A stretch of DNA of 17,937 nt from CADEFF01 sp964569315 (lineage in GTDB: Bacteria > Pseudomonadota > Alphaproteobacteria > Dongiales > Dongiaceae): assembly GCA_964569315.1 (NCBI GenBank), contig CAZMUZ010000079.1, positions 1 to 17,937 on the forward strand. Direction: 5' to 3'. Positions 7,435 to 17,937 of the stretch are shown here, one piece after another; the first letter of the stretch is position 1, and each line of letters starts with the position of its first letter. The notes below the pieces were generated by a model. It saw only the letters and a list, made by a program, of their open reading frames with translations, ran no database searches and had not been told where the DNA came from. The translations under genes were made by a program, and so were the position numbers.

Positions 7435-8016
7435 ATGACCGAGATCCAAGCGACGTCAATCATCGCCCCGCGCCGGACGCTGCTGCTGCGCGGCGGGCAG
7501 GCGCTGCTATCGGCAAGCGCGATCGCCATCCTTGCCGGCTGCGAGAACATCGCGGCGACCCGTGCGGCGAACGCCGCCTCGACGGAAGACGACGTGCAGA
7601 TCCTCAACACGGCGCTCGGGCTCGAATATGAAGGCATCGCGGCCTATCAGGTCGGCGCCGAGAGCGGGCTGCTGTCGAAGCCGGTGCTCGACATCGCGGT
7701 CGCCTTCCAGGGCCATCACAAGGAACATGCGACGGCGCTCTCCGACGCGGTGAGGAAGCTCGGCGGCAAGCCCGTCACGCCGATGGCGTCCTACGAGTTT
7801 CCGGTCGATCAGCTCAAGAGCGAGACCGACGTGGTCCGCTTCGCGGCCGGCCTCGAGCAGGGCGCGGCCAGCGCCTATTACGGCGCGATCCCGGCCTTCG
7901 GCAATCGCGATCTCGCGCAGGCCGCCGCTAGCATCATGGCCGACGAGGCGATGCACTGGGCCGTGTTGCGCCAGGCGCTCGGCGAGAACCCGGTCCCGTC
8001 GGCCTTCGTGTCGTAA
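7435..8016 (+). CDS. Exported ferritin-like domain lipoprotein
   Basis: 193 residues. The N-terminus has a twin-arginine-like start (PRRTLLLRGG, Arg13-Arg14), a hydrophobic stretch and a lipobox ILAGC ending at Cys36, so it is probably exported by Tat and lipid-anchored. Residues about 52-185 form a ferritin-like four-helix bundle of the Ferritin_2 (PF13668) type. Candidate metal ligands are Glu64 or Glu66 (LGLEYEGIAAY), His94, Glu97 and His98 (FQGHHKEHA), Glu141, and Glu171/His174 (ADEAMHW). Such proteins are linked to iron or oxidative stress, but the role of this one is unknown. AGAGGAAG lies 7 nt before the ATG and supports the start. Its position after an ECF/RskA pair suggests stress control. 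Confidence 0.87.
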   Translation: MTEIQATSIIAPRRTLLLRGGQALLSASAIAILAGCENIAATRAANAASTEDDVQILNTALGLEYEGIAAYQVGAESGLLSKPVLDIAVAFQGHHKEHATALSDAVRKLGGKPVTPMASYEFPVDQLKSETDVVRFAAGLEQGAASAYYGAIPAFGNRDLAQAAASIMADEAMHWAVLRQALGENPVPSAFVS

Positions 8017-8133
8017 CCAACCGGTTCCCCGCCTCGCCGCTCGGGGTCGGGGCCTTTCCGCCGGTGCGCCGGATCTCCCCTTAAGGATCGGGTCCGGCGC
8101 GCCGGCGGCATTTCCTCCGCAAGAAGCGAAGCC

Positions 8134-8559
8134 ATGACCAACCATCTTACGACGATCGATCGGCGACGCCCGGCCCGGCGCCTCGGCCTCCTTGCCGGCA
8201 TCGGCCTCGCCCTCATTCTCGCCGCGGCACCGGCCCGCGCCGCCGAGGGCGACCCGGTTGCCGGCGAGGCGATCTACAAGCGCTGCGGGGGCTGCCATTC
8301 GATCGACCGCAACCGGGTCGGGCCGATGCATCTCGGGCTCTTCGGCCGCAAGGCCGGCAGCGTTCCCGGCTTCGACTATTCGAAGGCGATGCGGCAATCC
8401 GGCATCGTCTGGGACGATGCGACGCTCGACAAATTTCTCGAGAACCCGCGCGCCGTGGTGCCGGGCACCAAGATGACCTATGCGGGGGTGAAGGACGCGC
8501 AGGAACGCGCCGACCTCATCGCCTATCTGAAGCAGGCGACGAAGCCGCCGGCACCGTGA
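8134..8559 (+). CDS. Periplasmic class I cytochrome c (c2-like)
   Basis: 141 residues. A Sec signal peptide (Arg-rich start, hydrophobic 18-32) probably ends at APARA (36/37). The haem-binding motif is CGGCH (Cys51, Cys54, His55), and the axial methionine is Met114 in PGTKMTYAG, which makes this a class I mono-haem cytochrome. ADLIAYLKQ is the usual C-terminal helix. It carries electrons in the periplasm; donor and acceptor are unknown. AAGAAG about 8 nt before the ATG is a moderate ribosome-binding site. It lies 117 bp after the ferritin-like gene. That gap holds a perfect CCGGCGCGCCGG palindrome near 8094-8105, so the gene may or may not be co-transcribed. Confidence 0.94.
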   Translation: MTNHLTTIDRRRPARRLGLLAGIGLALILAAAPARAAEGDPVAGEAIYKRCGGCHSIDRNRVGPMHLGLFGRKAGSVPGFDYSKAMRQSGIVWDDATLDKFLENPRAVVPGTKMTYAGVKDAQERADLIAYLKQATKPPAP

Positions 8560-8648
8560 GACGCAGCGCACAGGGTCGATCAAACTCCACAAAAAAGCTA
8601 CTATTGCGTGTTAGATGATTCCTCGGTATCGGCCGCGAGGACAATCAA

Positions 8649-9713
8649 ATGCGCCTGAACGGAATTCTGGCTGGCACGCTGCTTGCGGCAGCGATTCCGC
8701 TGCTTGGCGCCGGCGTGGGTCGCGCTCTGGAGCCTGAAACGCAACCTCGAACTCTCACTCCGGAAACTGCCCACGGAATCTGCGAAGAAGTATTGGCTCT
8801 TGCCAATTCAGGCGAGCTCGAAAGCCGCCTGATCGACGTTTCGCGCGGCATGACGCTGGACTATGACGGCGACGGGATAGGCAATCGATTGAAGATCGAG
8901 GAAAGCCTGGGTACCTGCCCGGCTCGCGACCTCGTTGATTGGGATCGGCGCAATCCGGACGGGAGCCTCGACCTCTCGCACGAAGGTTTCACCAGTCGAG
9001 AAATCGAAAAGGACGAGGCCCTTCGGTGGGCCCATGTCGGTGGAAAGGACTACTTCCTCTTTGTCGATGGAGAGCCTGTCGTCGTTGCCGCGCGTTTTTG
9101 GCAGATTCACGCCTTCCCAAAGGCCCTCTACTGGTTCGGAAACGGCCGGAGGCGGCCGCTATGCGCTTTCCAATTCACCGGGCAGATCACCGACCATACG
9201 GTAGCGGGTCCGGACCGAGCAATCTGCGACGCCATCGCGAGGCGCAACTTCCTCTCGCCGTCGCTCGGCACGGAAAGCCCAGGGCTGAGGCTACGAAATC
9301 CTGACGGCTCGGAGAGCGACTTCGTCGATGGTCTGCGCGAGTTCGCGGCAGACCTCGATCACGACGGCACGGCGGAGCGACTTGGCCATGCCCGTCAAGA
9401 ACTCTCCGGGGGCTGCGGCATGTCGAACGAATTTCTGCTCGAACTTCTTTCGGATGGCGTCACGCGAGCCTCGTCGGCGGTCGCAACGGCACTTGCAGAT
9501 TTCGACTGGCGCGACCTGAACCGGAACCGTACAGATCCGGCGTCGACACTGCCGCTCGTGGCGCTTCAGGGCGATCAGGCTTACATCCTTGCCCGCTCGC
9601 CGTTCGGAAGCGTGGGCGCCTATACGATCCGGAGTGGACAGCCGAGGCTCCATTGCGAGTTCGACCGAATCCCGCAATTCACGATTCTGCAGGAATACCC
9701 CACGGCACCTTAG
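8649..9713 (+). CDS. Secreted protein of unknown family with two DxDxDG repeats
   Basis: 354 residues, family not recognised. A Sec signal peptide (MRLNGILAGTLLAAAIPLL) is probably cleaved near residue 26. The mature protein shows a two-fold internal match. Unit 1 has ICEEVLALAN (Cys45), DYDGDGIGNRL (71-81), GTC (Cys90) and PLCAF (Cys172). Unit 2 has ICDAIARRN (Cys193), DLDHDGTAERL (235-245), GGC (Cys256) and RLHCEF (Cys336). All six cysteines fall in the two units, three each, suggesting disulfides. The DxDxDG loops resemble calcium-binding EF-hand or dockerin loops. GAGGA 7 nt before the ATG supports the start. GC3 is visibly lower than in all neighbours, suggesting recent acquisition or relaxed codon selection. 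It converges with gltB, with 12 bp between stops. Confidence 0.8.
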   Translation: MRLNGILAGTLLAAAIPLLGAGVGRALEPETQPRTLTPETAHGICEEVLALANSGELESRLIDVSRGMTLDYDGDGIGNRLKIEESLGTCPARDLVDWDRRNPDGSLDLSHEGFTSREIEKDEALRWAHVGGKDYFLFVDGEPVVVAARFWQIHAFPKALYWFGNGRRRPLCAFQFTGQITDHTVAGPDRAICDAIARRNFLSPSLGTESPGLRLRNPDGSESDFVDGLREFAADLDHDGTAERLGHARQELSGGCGMSNEFLLELLSDGVTRASSAVATALADFDWRDLNRNRTDPASTLPLVALQGDQAYILARSPFGSVGAYTIRSGQPRLHCEFDRIPQFTILQEYPTAP

Positions 9714-9725
9714 TCGCCTGCCGCG

Positions 9726-14255
<4,530 letters not shown>

Positions 14256-14260
14256 GTCGG

Positions 14261-15712
14261 TCACTCCGCCGCGACGGCGGCGCCGGCCGCCGCCTTCAGC
14301 GTCAGATAGCGATGCACCGCCTCCGCCGCGTCGCGCCCGTCGCGGATCGCCCAGACCACGAGCGAGGCGCCGCGCACCACGTCGCCCGCCGCGAACACGC
14401 CCTCGAGGTTCGTCGCCATGCTGCGCCAGTCGAGCTTGATCGTGCCCCAGCGGGTGACCTCGAGCGAGGCTGCGCCGAGGCCCGATGGCAGATCCTCGGG
14501 ATCGAAGCCCAGCGCCTTGATGACGAGATCGGCCGGCACGGCGAAATGCGCGCCGTCGATCGGCTGCGGCGTCTGCCGGCCGGTCGCGTCGGCGACGCCG
14601 AGATGGATGCGCTGCGCGCGCACCGCCGTCACCAGGTTCGCATCGTCGCCGAGGAAAGCCTCCGGCTGGGCGAGCCACTGGAAGACGACACCCTCTTCCT
14701 CCGCATGGGCCACCTCGCGCGCCGAGCCCGGCATGTTGGCGCGATCGCGGCGATAGAGGCAGGTGACGGCGCTGGCGCCCTGGCGGACCGCCGTGCGGAC
14801 GCAATCCATCGCCGTGTCGCCGCCGCCGATCACCACCACCCGGCGGCCGGCTGCATCGAGCGTCCCGTCCGCGAAGGCGGGCACGGAATCGCCGAGCGAC
14901 TGGCGATTGCTGGCCGTCAGATAGTCGAGCGCCGGCACGATGCTCGCGAGGCCGACGCCCGGCGCCTGAATCTCGCGCGCCTTGTAGACGCCGGTCGCGA
15001 CCAGCAGCGCGTCGTGACGCTCGCGAAGCTCTTCGAGAGTCGCGTCGCGGCCGACCTCGAAATTGAGCCGGAACGCGATGCCGGAGTCTGCGAGCAGCGT
15101 CGCGCGCCGCTCTACCACGGACTTCTCCAGCTTGAAGCTCGGAATGCCGTAGATGAGCAGGCCGCCGACGCGGTCATAGCGGTCATAGACCGTGACCTTG
15201 TAGCCGTGGCGCCGCAGCTCCTCGGCCGCGGCGAGCCCTGCCGGCCCGGCGCCGACGATGCCGATCGATTGCGCGCGCTCCTGGCGCGGCTTCACCGGCT
15301 TCACCCAGCCGCGCTCCCAGGCGGTGTCGGTGATATATTTCTCGATGGCGCCGATGGTGACCGTGCCGTGGCCCGACTGCTCGATCACGCAATTGCCTTC
15401 GCAGAGCCGGTCCTGCGGGCAGATGCGCCCGCAGATCTCCGGGAAGTTGTTGGTGGCGGAGGAGGTCTCGTAGGCCTCCTCGAGCCGGCCCTCGGCGGTG
15501 AGCTTCAGCCAGTCGGGGATATTGTTGTGGACCGGGCAATGGACCTGGCAGAACGGCACGCCACATTGCGAGCAGCGATTGGCCTGCTCCGCGGCGGCGG
15601 CGGCGGCATAGCTCTGGAAGATCTCGCCGAAATCGCGGGCGCGCTCGCCGGCGTCGCGCTTCTCCGGCATGCGCCGCCCGACCGACACGAACCCCAGCAT
15701 TCTCGCGGTCAT
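14261..15712 (-). CDS. gltD: Glutamate synthase (NADPH) small (beta) subunit
   Basis: 483 residues. It supplies electrons from NADPH through FAD and two 4Fe-4S clusters to GltB. The N-terminal cysteine groups are Cys47/50/55/59 (CSQCGVPFCQVHC) and Cys94/98/104/108 (CGRICPQDRLCEGNC). The FAD-binding motif is VGAGPAG (153-159), the NADPH-binding motif VIGGGDTAMDC (294-304), and the C-terminal FAD contact is GVFAAGDVVRG. The start at 15710-15712 is preceded 6 nt upstream by AGGGGG (complement of 15719-15724). The open frame extends to 15838, but those 42 residues lack family similarity. An ATG at 15698-15700 is a less likely alternative. gltD precedes gltB by 5 bp, so the two are translationally linked. 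Confidence 0.97.
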   Translation of the reverse strand: MTARMLGFVSVGRRMPEKRDAGERARDFGEIFQSYAAAAAAEQANRCSQCGVPFCQVHCPVHNNIPDWLKLTAEGRLEEAYETSSATNNFPEICGRICPQDRLCEGNCVIEQSGHGTVTIGAIEKYITDTAWERGWVKPVKPRQERAQSIGIVGAGPAGLAAAEELRRHGYKVTVYDRYDRVGGLLIYGIPSFKLEKSVVERRATLLADSGIAFRLNFEVGRDATLEELRERHDALLVATGVYKAREIQAPGVGLASIVPALDYLTASNRQSLGDSVPAFADGTLDAAGRRVVVIGGGDTAMDCVRTAVRQGASAVTCLYRRDRANMPGSAREVAHAEEEGVVFQWLAQPEAFLGDDANLVTAVRAQRIHLGVADATGRQTPQPIDGAHFAVPADLVIKALGFDPEDLPSGLGAASLEVTRWGTIKLDWRSMATNLEGVFAAGDVVRGASLVVWAIRDGRDAAEAVHRYLTLKAAAGAAVAAE

Positions 15713-15832
15713 GCGCCGCCCCCTTTGATGCCCCGGCGGTGCCAGGGTCCTCGAATTCCGCCCGGGGAAAGGCCGGCACCCGTGTGCGGAACGCCAGATT
15801 TCCCCGCTATTCCCAACAGCATTCGGCCTATT

Positions 15833-15873
15833 AGTCAATAACTCTGTCCTATTATTCTGGGGACAGTTTGACT
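15833..15873. promoter_or_regulatory. Nested inverted repeat, possible operator
   Basis: Inner arms CTGTCC (15844-15849) and GGACAG (15861-15866) are separated by 11 AT-rich bases. Outer arms AGTCAA (15833-15838) and TTGACT (15868-15873) are also exact complements, offset by 5 versus 1 bases. It lies 121-161 bp upstream of the gltD start and abuts the sigma-54-like promoter match. It may be a regulator site or a transcript hairpin. The regulator is unknown. Confidence 0.45.
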
Positions 15874-15888
15874 GGCGCGATCTTTGCG
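15872..15888 (+). promoter_or_regulatory. Sigma-54 (-24/-12) promoter match facing uppP
   Basis: Read as CTGGCGCG-ATCT-TTGCG, this matches the RpoN consensus YTGGCACG-N4-TTGCW at all but the A of the -24 block and the final W. The invariant GG (15874-15875) and GC (15886-15887) are correctly spaced. It would start transcription near 15899, toward uppP. Nitrogen-regulated gltDB points the other way, so the match could be coincidental or serve an upstream small transcript. No activator site is certain. Confidence 0.4.
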
Positions 15889-15898
15889 CAACCGAACG

Positions 15899-15930
15899 GA
15901 GCCGGTCCTCAAAAAAAGGTCCGAGCCGGT
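15899..15930 (+). repeat. Spaced 8-bp direct repeat GAGCCGGT flanking an A7 tract
   Basis: GAGCCGGT occurs at 15899-15906 and again at 15923-15930, 24 bp apart, about two helical turns, so both copies face the same side of the DNA. A run of seven A lies between them. A TATTAT box overlaps the second copy's end (15930-15935) and could be a -10 element for uppP, but no convincing -35 is found. Possible activator sites. Confidence 0.35.
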
Positions 15931-16015
15931 ATTATTAAGCGACTTGGGCGCGGATTCCCGTGGTGGTAATGCTCTGCGGCGCCCCACCTCCCAAGGGGCC
16001 GTTCCAACCCGCCCC

Positions 16016-16020
16016 GAGGG
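16016..16020 (+). promoter_or_regulatory. Ribosome-binding site that decides the TTG start of uppP
   Basis: GAGGG lies 7 nt before TTG at 16028. No ATG or GTG in frame nearby gives the family N-terminus. The frame can be extended to another TTG at 15884, but that one lacks a ribosome-binding site and adds 48 non-conserved residues. Confidence 0.75.
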
Positions 16021-16027
16021 TGCATTC

Positions 16028-16828
16028 TTGTCCCTGCTCCAGCTTGCGGTCCTGGCGGTGGTCCAGGGCCTGACCGAGTTCCTGCCGATCAGCTCCTCCG
16101 GCCATCTGATTCTGGTTCCCCATCTCCTGGGCTGGCCGGACCAGGGCCTGACCATCGACGTCGCCGCCCATGTCGGCACGCTGGTGGCGGTGCTGATCTA
16201 TTTCTGGCGGGACGTTTTGAAGATGGCCACCGGGCTGCTCCGGCTCTTCCGCGGCAGGTTCGATCCCGGCGCGAGGCTCGCGCTCTATCTTCTGATCGCG
16301 ACCATCCCCGCCTTGATCGTGGGCTATCTCGTCGATCGCTATGCGGCCGAGAGCATCCGCAGCGTCACGCTCGTCGCCTCGACCATGATCGGGTTCGCGC
16401 TCGTGATGTATATCGCCGACCGCAGCGGCCTGACCGTGCGGCGCGTCGAGCATATGACGCTGAGGCAGGCGGTCATCATCGGCTTCGCCCAGACGCTCGC
16501 CTTCATTCCCGGCACCAGCCGATCCGGCATCACCATGGTGGCGGCCCGCTTCATGGGCTATGAGCGCGTCGAGGCGGCGCGCTTCTCGTTCCTGCTGTCG
16601 ATCCCGGCGATCTGCGCCGCCGGCATTTGGAAGGGCTACGGGCTCTATCGCGACGGCGGCGATGCGGGTCTCGACGCCGCGGCGATCGTGGTTGCGCTTT
16701 CCGCCGTCACCGGCGTGATCGCCATCGCGATCCTGATGCGCTTCCTGCCGCGCTGGGGCTTCATGCCCTTCATCCTCTACCGCCTCGCCTTCGGCGCGGC
16801 GCTCTTCGCCTGGATCTTCTTCGGCTAG
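16028..16828 (+). CDS. uppP: Undecaprenyl-diphosphate phosphatase (UppP/BacA)
   Basis: 266-residue polytopic inner-membrane enzyme that removes phosphate from undecaprenyl pyrophosphate. This recycles the lipid carrier for peptidoglycan and envelope polysaccharides; overexpression gives bacitracin resistance. The first conserved region is VVQGLTEFLPISSSGHL (11-27), with catalytic-region Glu17, Ser22-24 and His26. The second is PGTSRSG (161-167), with Arg165. Several hydrophobic helices are visible (for example 84-102, 113-130, 217-239, 247-264). Length and both motifs match the family. The start is a TTG supported by GAGGG at 16016-16020. It is divergent from gltD and convergent with the NDUFA9-type gene, with 10 bp between stops, and has its own promoter region. 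Confidence 0.97.
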   Translation: MSLLQLAVLAVVQGLTEFLPISSSGHLILVPHLLGWPDQGLTIDVAAHVGTLVAVLIYFWRDVLKMATGLLRLFRGRFDPGARLALYLLIATIPALIVGYLVDRYAAESIRSVTLVASTMIGFALVMYIADRSGLTVRRVEHMTLRQAVIIGFAQTLAFIPGTSRSGITMVAARFMGYERVEAARFSFLLSIPAICAAGIWKGYGLYRDGGDAGLDAAAIVVALSAVTGVIAIAILMRFLPRWGFMPFILYRLAFGAALFAWIFFG

Positions 16829-16838
16829 AGGGGGCGCC

Positions 16839-17783
16839 TCAGGCGAGCTTGACGTGCCGGCCGCCGGGGCGGAATCGCGCGATATAGGACGGCACCACCA
16901 GCTCGAGCGCCGTCGGCGCGATGCCGAGATCGGCAAGCGTCCGCGCGCCCGGGGAGACGAGGTTGTCGCGCTCGAGCAGCCGTAGCTGATCCCGCGTCAG
17001 GGGCGGCACCGGCAGCAGCTCGAGCAGCGCCGCTTGCGCCCGCATCGCGCAGAAGGGGACCGGCACCAGCAGGCGCCGGCGGCCGGTCTCGGCAAGGATG
17101 TACTGGAGCAGCTCCCTGAAGCTGTATGTGCTGGGGCCGCCGAGCTCGTAGAGACCGCCCTGCGCCTCGGGCCGCTCGAGCGAGGCGACGATCGCCGCGG
17201 CAACGTCCTCGACATAGACCGGCTGGAACTTCGTCTTGCCGCCGCCGATCAAGGGCAGCGCCGGCGAGAGCCGCGCCATGGCCGCGAAGCGGTTGAAGAA
17301 ATCGTCCTCCGGCCCGAACACGATCGAGGGCCGATGGATGACGGCGCCCGGAAAGGCGGCGACGACCGCCGCTTCGCCGGCGGCCTTGCTGCGCCCATAG
17401 GCGGCGGGGCTCTGCGGATCGGCGCCGAGCGCCGAGATCTGCACGAAACTTTCCGCCCCCGCGGCCCGCGCCGCCGCGGCCGCGCGCCCGGCCCCTTCGA
17501 CATGGACGGCCTGGAACCGCTGGCGCCCGCTTTCATAGAGGAGCCCGACCAGATTGACGACCGCCCCGGCGCCCTCGACGGCGGCCTCGACCGAGGCCTG
17601 ATCGCGAAGATTGGCGGCGATCGGCGTGATCTGCCCGACATCGCCGGCGGGCTTCAGGAACAGCGCCTGGTCCGGCCGACGCACGGCGACACGCACCAGA
17701 TAGCCCCGCTTGGCGAGCTGGCGGACGACATAGCGTCCAATGAAGCCCGACCCGCCGAAGACCGTGACCAACCGTGCCGTCAT
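16839..17783 (-). CDS. Complex I NDUFA9-family NAD(P)H-binding protein
   Basis: 314 residues of the atypical/extended SDR group that NCBI annotation calls the complex I NDUFA9 subunit family. The Rossmann motif GGSGFIG lies at 10-16. DVGQITPIAANLRDQASV (48-65) and VNLVGLLYE (76-84) are typical. The site AYGRSK has Tyr129 and Lys133 (YxxxK), and QISALGAD supplies a Ser117. RPSIVFGPEDDFFNRFA (151-167) and FQPVYVEDVA are further hallmarks. In mitochondria NDUFA9 is an accessory subunit of NADH:ubiquinone oxidoreductase that binds NADPH. The bacterial relatives' role is less certain, and no nuo genes lie nearby. GGGAG about 9 nt before the ATG supports the start. A single gene facing away from the tRNA. 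Confidence 0.9.
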   Translation of the reverse strand: MTARLVTVFGGSGFIGRYVVRQLAKRGYLVRVAVRRPDQALFLKPAGDVGQITPIAANLRDQASVEAAVEGAGAVVNLVGLLYESGRQRFQAVHVEGAGRAAAAARAAGAESFVQISALGADPQSPAAYGRSKAAGEAAVVAAFPGAVIHRPSIVFGPEDDFFNRFAAMARLSPALPLIGGGKTKFQPVYVEDVAAAIVASLERPEAQGGLYELGGPSTYSFRELLQYILAETGRRRLLVPVPFCAMRAQAALLELLPVPPLTRDQLRLLERDNLVSPGARTLADLGIAPTALELVVPSYIARFRPGGRHVKLA

Positions 17784-17835
17784 CTCGAGCGTCTCCCGAT
17801 TTCTCTAGGTTCGCGCCGCACTATAATAAGCCAAG

Positions 17836-17849
17836 GCTTCGTCCGAAGC
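17836..17849. repeat. Short inverted repeat between the NDUFA9-type gene and tRNA-Leu
   Basis: GCTTCG-TC-CGAAGC is a 6-bp dyad with a 2-bp centre. A TATAAT string (17822-17827) lies 8 bp to its left; on the minus strand the overlapping TATTAT could be the -10 of the NDUFA9-type gene, though a -35 is not clear. Possible operator, low certainty. Confidence 0.3.
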
Positions 17850-17861
17850 AGGAAATCGCGG

Positions 17862-17889
17862 TTGACATTGGGGGGAAGGCGGCGAAAAT
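17862..17889 (+). promoter_or_regulatory. Probable promoter of the tRNA-Leu gene
   Basis: A perfect -35 TTGACA (17862-17867) is followed after 16 bp by GAAAAT (17884-17889, 4 of 6 to TATAAT). Transcription would start near 17896, 8 nt before the mature tRNA. The -10 lies inside the perfect dyad at 17876-17898. Confidence 0.55.
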
Positions 17890-17898
17890 CGCCGCCTT
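17876..17898. repeat. Perfect 10-bp dyad just before tRNA-Leu
   Basis: AAGGCGGCGA and TCGCCGCCTT are exact reverse complements around an AAA centre. The dyad ends 5 nt before the tRNA. No T-run follows on either strand, so it is a poor terminator. It overlaps the probable -10 and start region. Confidence 0.6.
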
Positions 17899-17903
17899 CT
17901 GAT

Positions 17904-17937
17904 GCCCAGGTGGCGGAATTGGTAGACGCGCAGGTTT
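17904..17937 (+). tRNA. tRNA-Leu, 5' part (cut by window edge)
   Basis: The sequence opens GCCCAGG (acceptor 5' strand), then T8 and the D arm GGCGGAATTGGTAGACGCGC with A14, G18-G19 and A21. This long D arm is typical of bacterial tRNA-Leu, a class II tRNA. The window ends in the 5' strand of the anticodon stem (CAGGTTT), so the anticodon cannot be read. It faces away from the NDUFA9-type gene. Confidence 0.9.

Larger units (their letters stand above)
15713..16027. other. Divergent intergenic region between gltD and uppP (315 bp)
   Basis: No gene is supported here. It is locally AT-rich near 15830-15860 and 15910-15937 within a GC-rich genome. It holds the gltD ribosome-binding site (15719-15724), a GGTGCC...GGCACC inverted pair (15738-15743 and 15775-15780), a nested dyad (15833-15873), a -24/-12-like promoter (15872-15888), a direct repeat around an A7 tract (15899-15930), a TATTAT box (15930-15935) and the uppP ribosome-binding site (16016-16020). 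Both promoters of the divergent genes should be here. Confidence 0.7.

Noticed and set aside
6330..8592. Minus-strand frames opposite the anti-sigma, ferritin-like and cytochrome genes (6330-7637 and 7507-8592)
   Set aside because: The plus-strand genes are identified by motifs; the minus-strand products are compositionally biased shadows.
14256..14804. Upstream extension of the gltB frame into gltD
   Set aside because: It overlaps gltD out of frame. The ATG at 14253-14255 gives the expected propeptide and Cys33.
14312..15841. Plus-strand open frame of 509 codons opposite gltD
   Set aside because: Same codon-aligned shadow effect. gltD is certain from its cysteine clusters and dinucleotide motifs.
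17876..17898. Intrinsic terminator before the tRNA
   Set aside because: No T-run follows the stem on either strand, and the stem lies between a TTGACA box and the tRNA.

Overview
The window looks like an ordinary chromosomal segment of a high-GC alphaproteobacterium. Three things suggest this: codon third positions are strongly G/C; a glutathione-transferase-fold protein closely resembles the alphaproteobacterial division factor FzlA; and a complex I NDUFA9-type protein, uppP and gltD/gltB lie together. I cannot name the genus; a Rhodospirillales-like or related lineage is a guess. There is no CRISPR array, insertion sequence, phage gene or rRNA. One partial tRNA sits at the right edge.

Left part (1-5709): the 5' part of thrS runs off the left edge (minus strand). 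Next come a divergent-looking GT4 glycosyltransferase (minus) and, head-to-head with it, an alpha/beta hydrolase of the ABHD10 type (plus). The hydrolase converges almost end-to-end with a YeeZ-like atypical SDR (minus). A secreted TPR protein (plus) and an FzlA-like protein (minus) follow.

Middle (5710-9713, all plus): an ECF sigma factor is translationally coupled (ATGA overlap) to its RskA-type membrane anti-sigma factor. Downstream are an exported ferritin-like lipoprotein with a Tat-like signal and a small periplasmic class I cytochrome c. This is plausibly an envelope or redox stress module, but its regulation is inferred only from gene order. After it lies a secreted protein of no recognised family (8649-9713). 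It has visibly lower GC3 and appears to be two copies of one ~165-residue unit, each with a DxDxDG loop and three cysteines. It is the most novel-looking item here.

Right part (9726-17937): gltD and gltB (minus, gltD transcribed first) encode the two subunits of NADPH glutamate synthase. A 315-bp intergenic region separates gltD from divergent uppP (plus, TTG start), which encodes the undecaprenyl-pyrophosphate phosphatase of cell-wall lipid recycling. That region holds a nested inverted repeat, a good -24/-12 (sigma-54) promoter match and a spaced direct repeat. Then come a complex I NDUFA9-family protein (minus) and the first 34 nt of a tRNA-Leu (plus), preceded by a TTGACA box and a perfect 10-bp dyad.

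Most long open frames on the opposite strands are codon-aligned shadows caused by the rarity of TTA, CTA and TCA codons. I see no clearly new multi-gene defence or biosynthetic system. The leads worth following are the duplicated secreted protein, the donor-site-altered glycosyltransferase and the regulatory DNA around gltD/uppP and tRNA-Leu.
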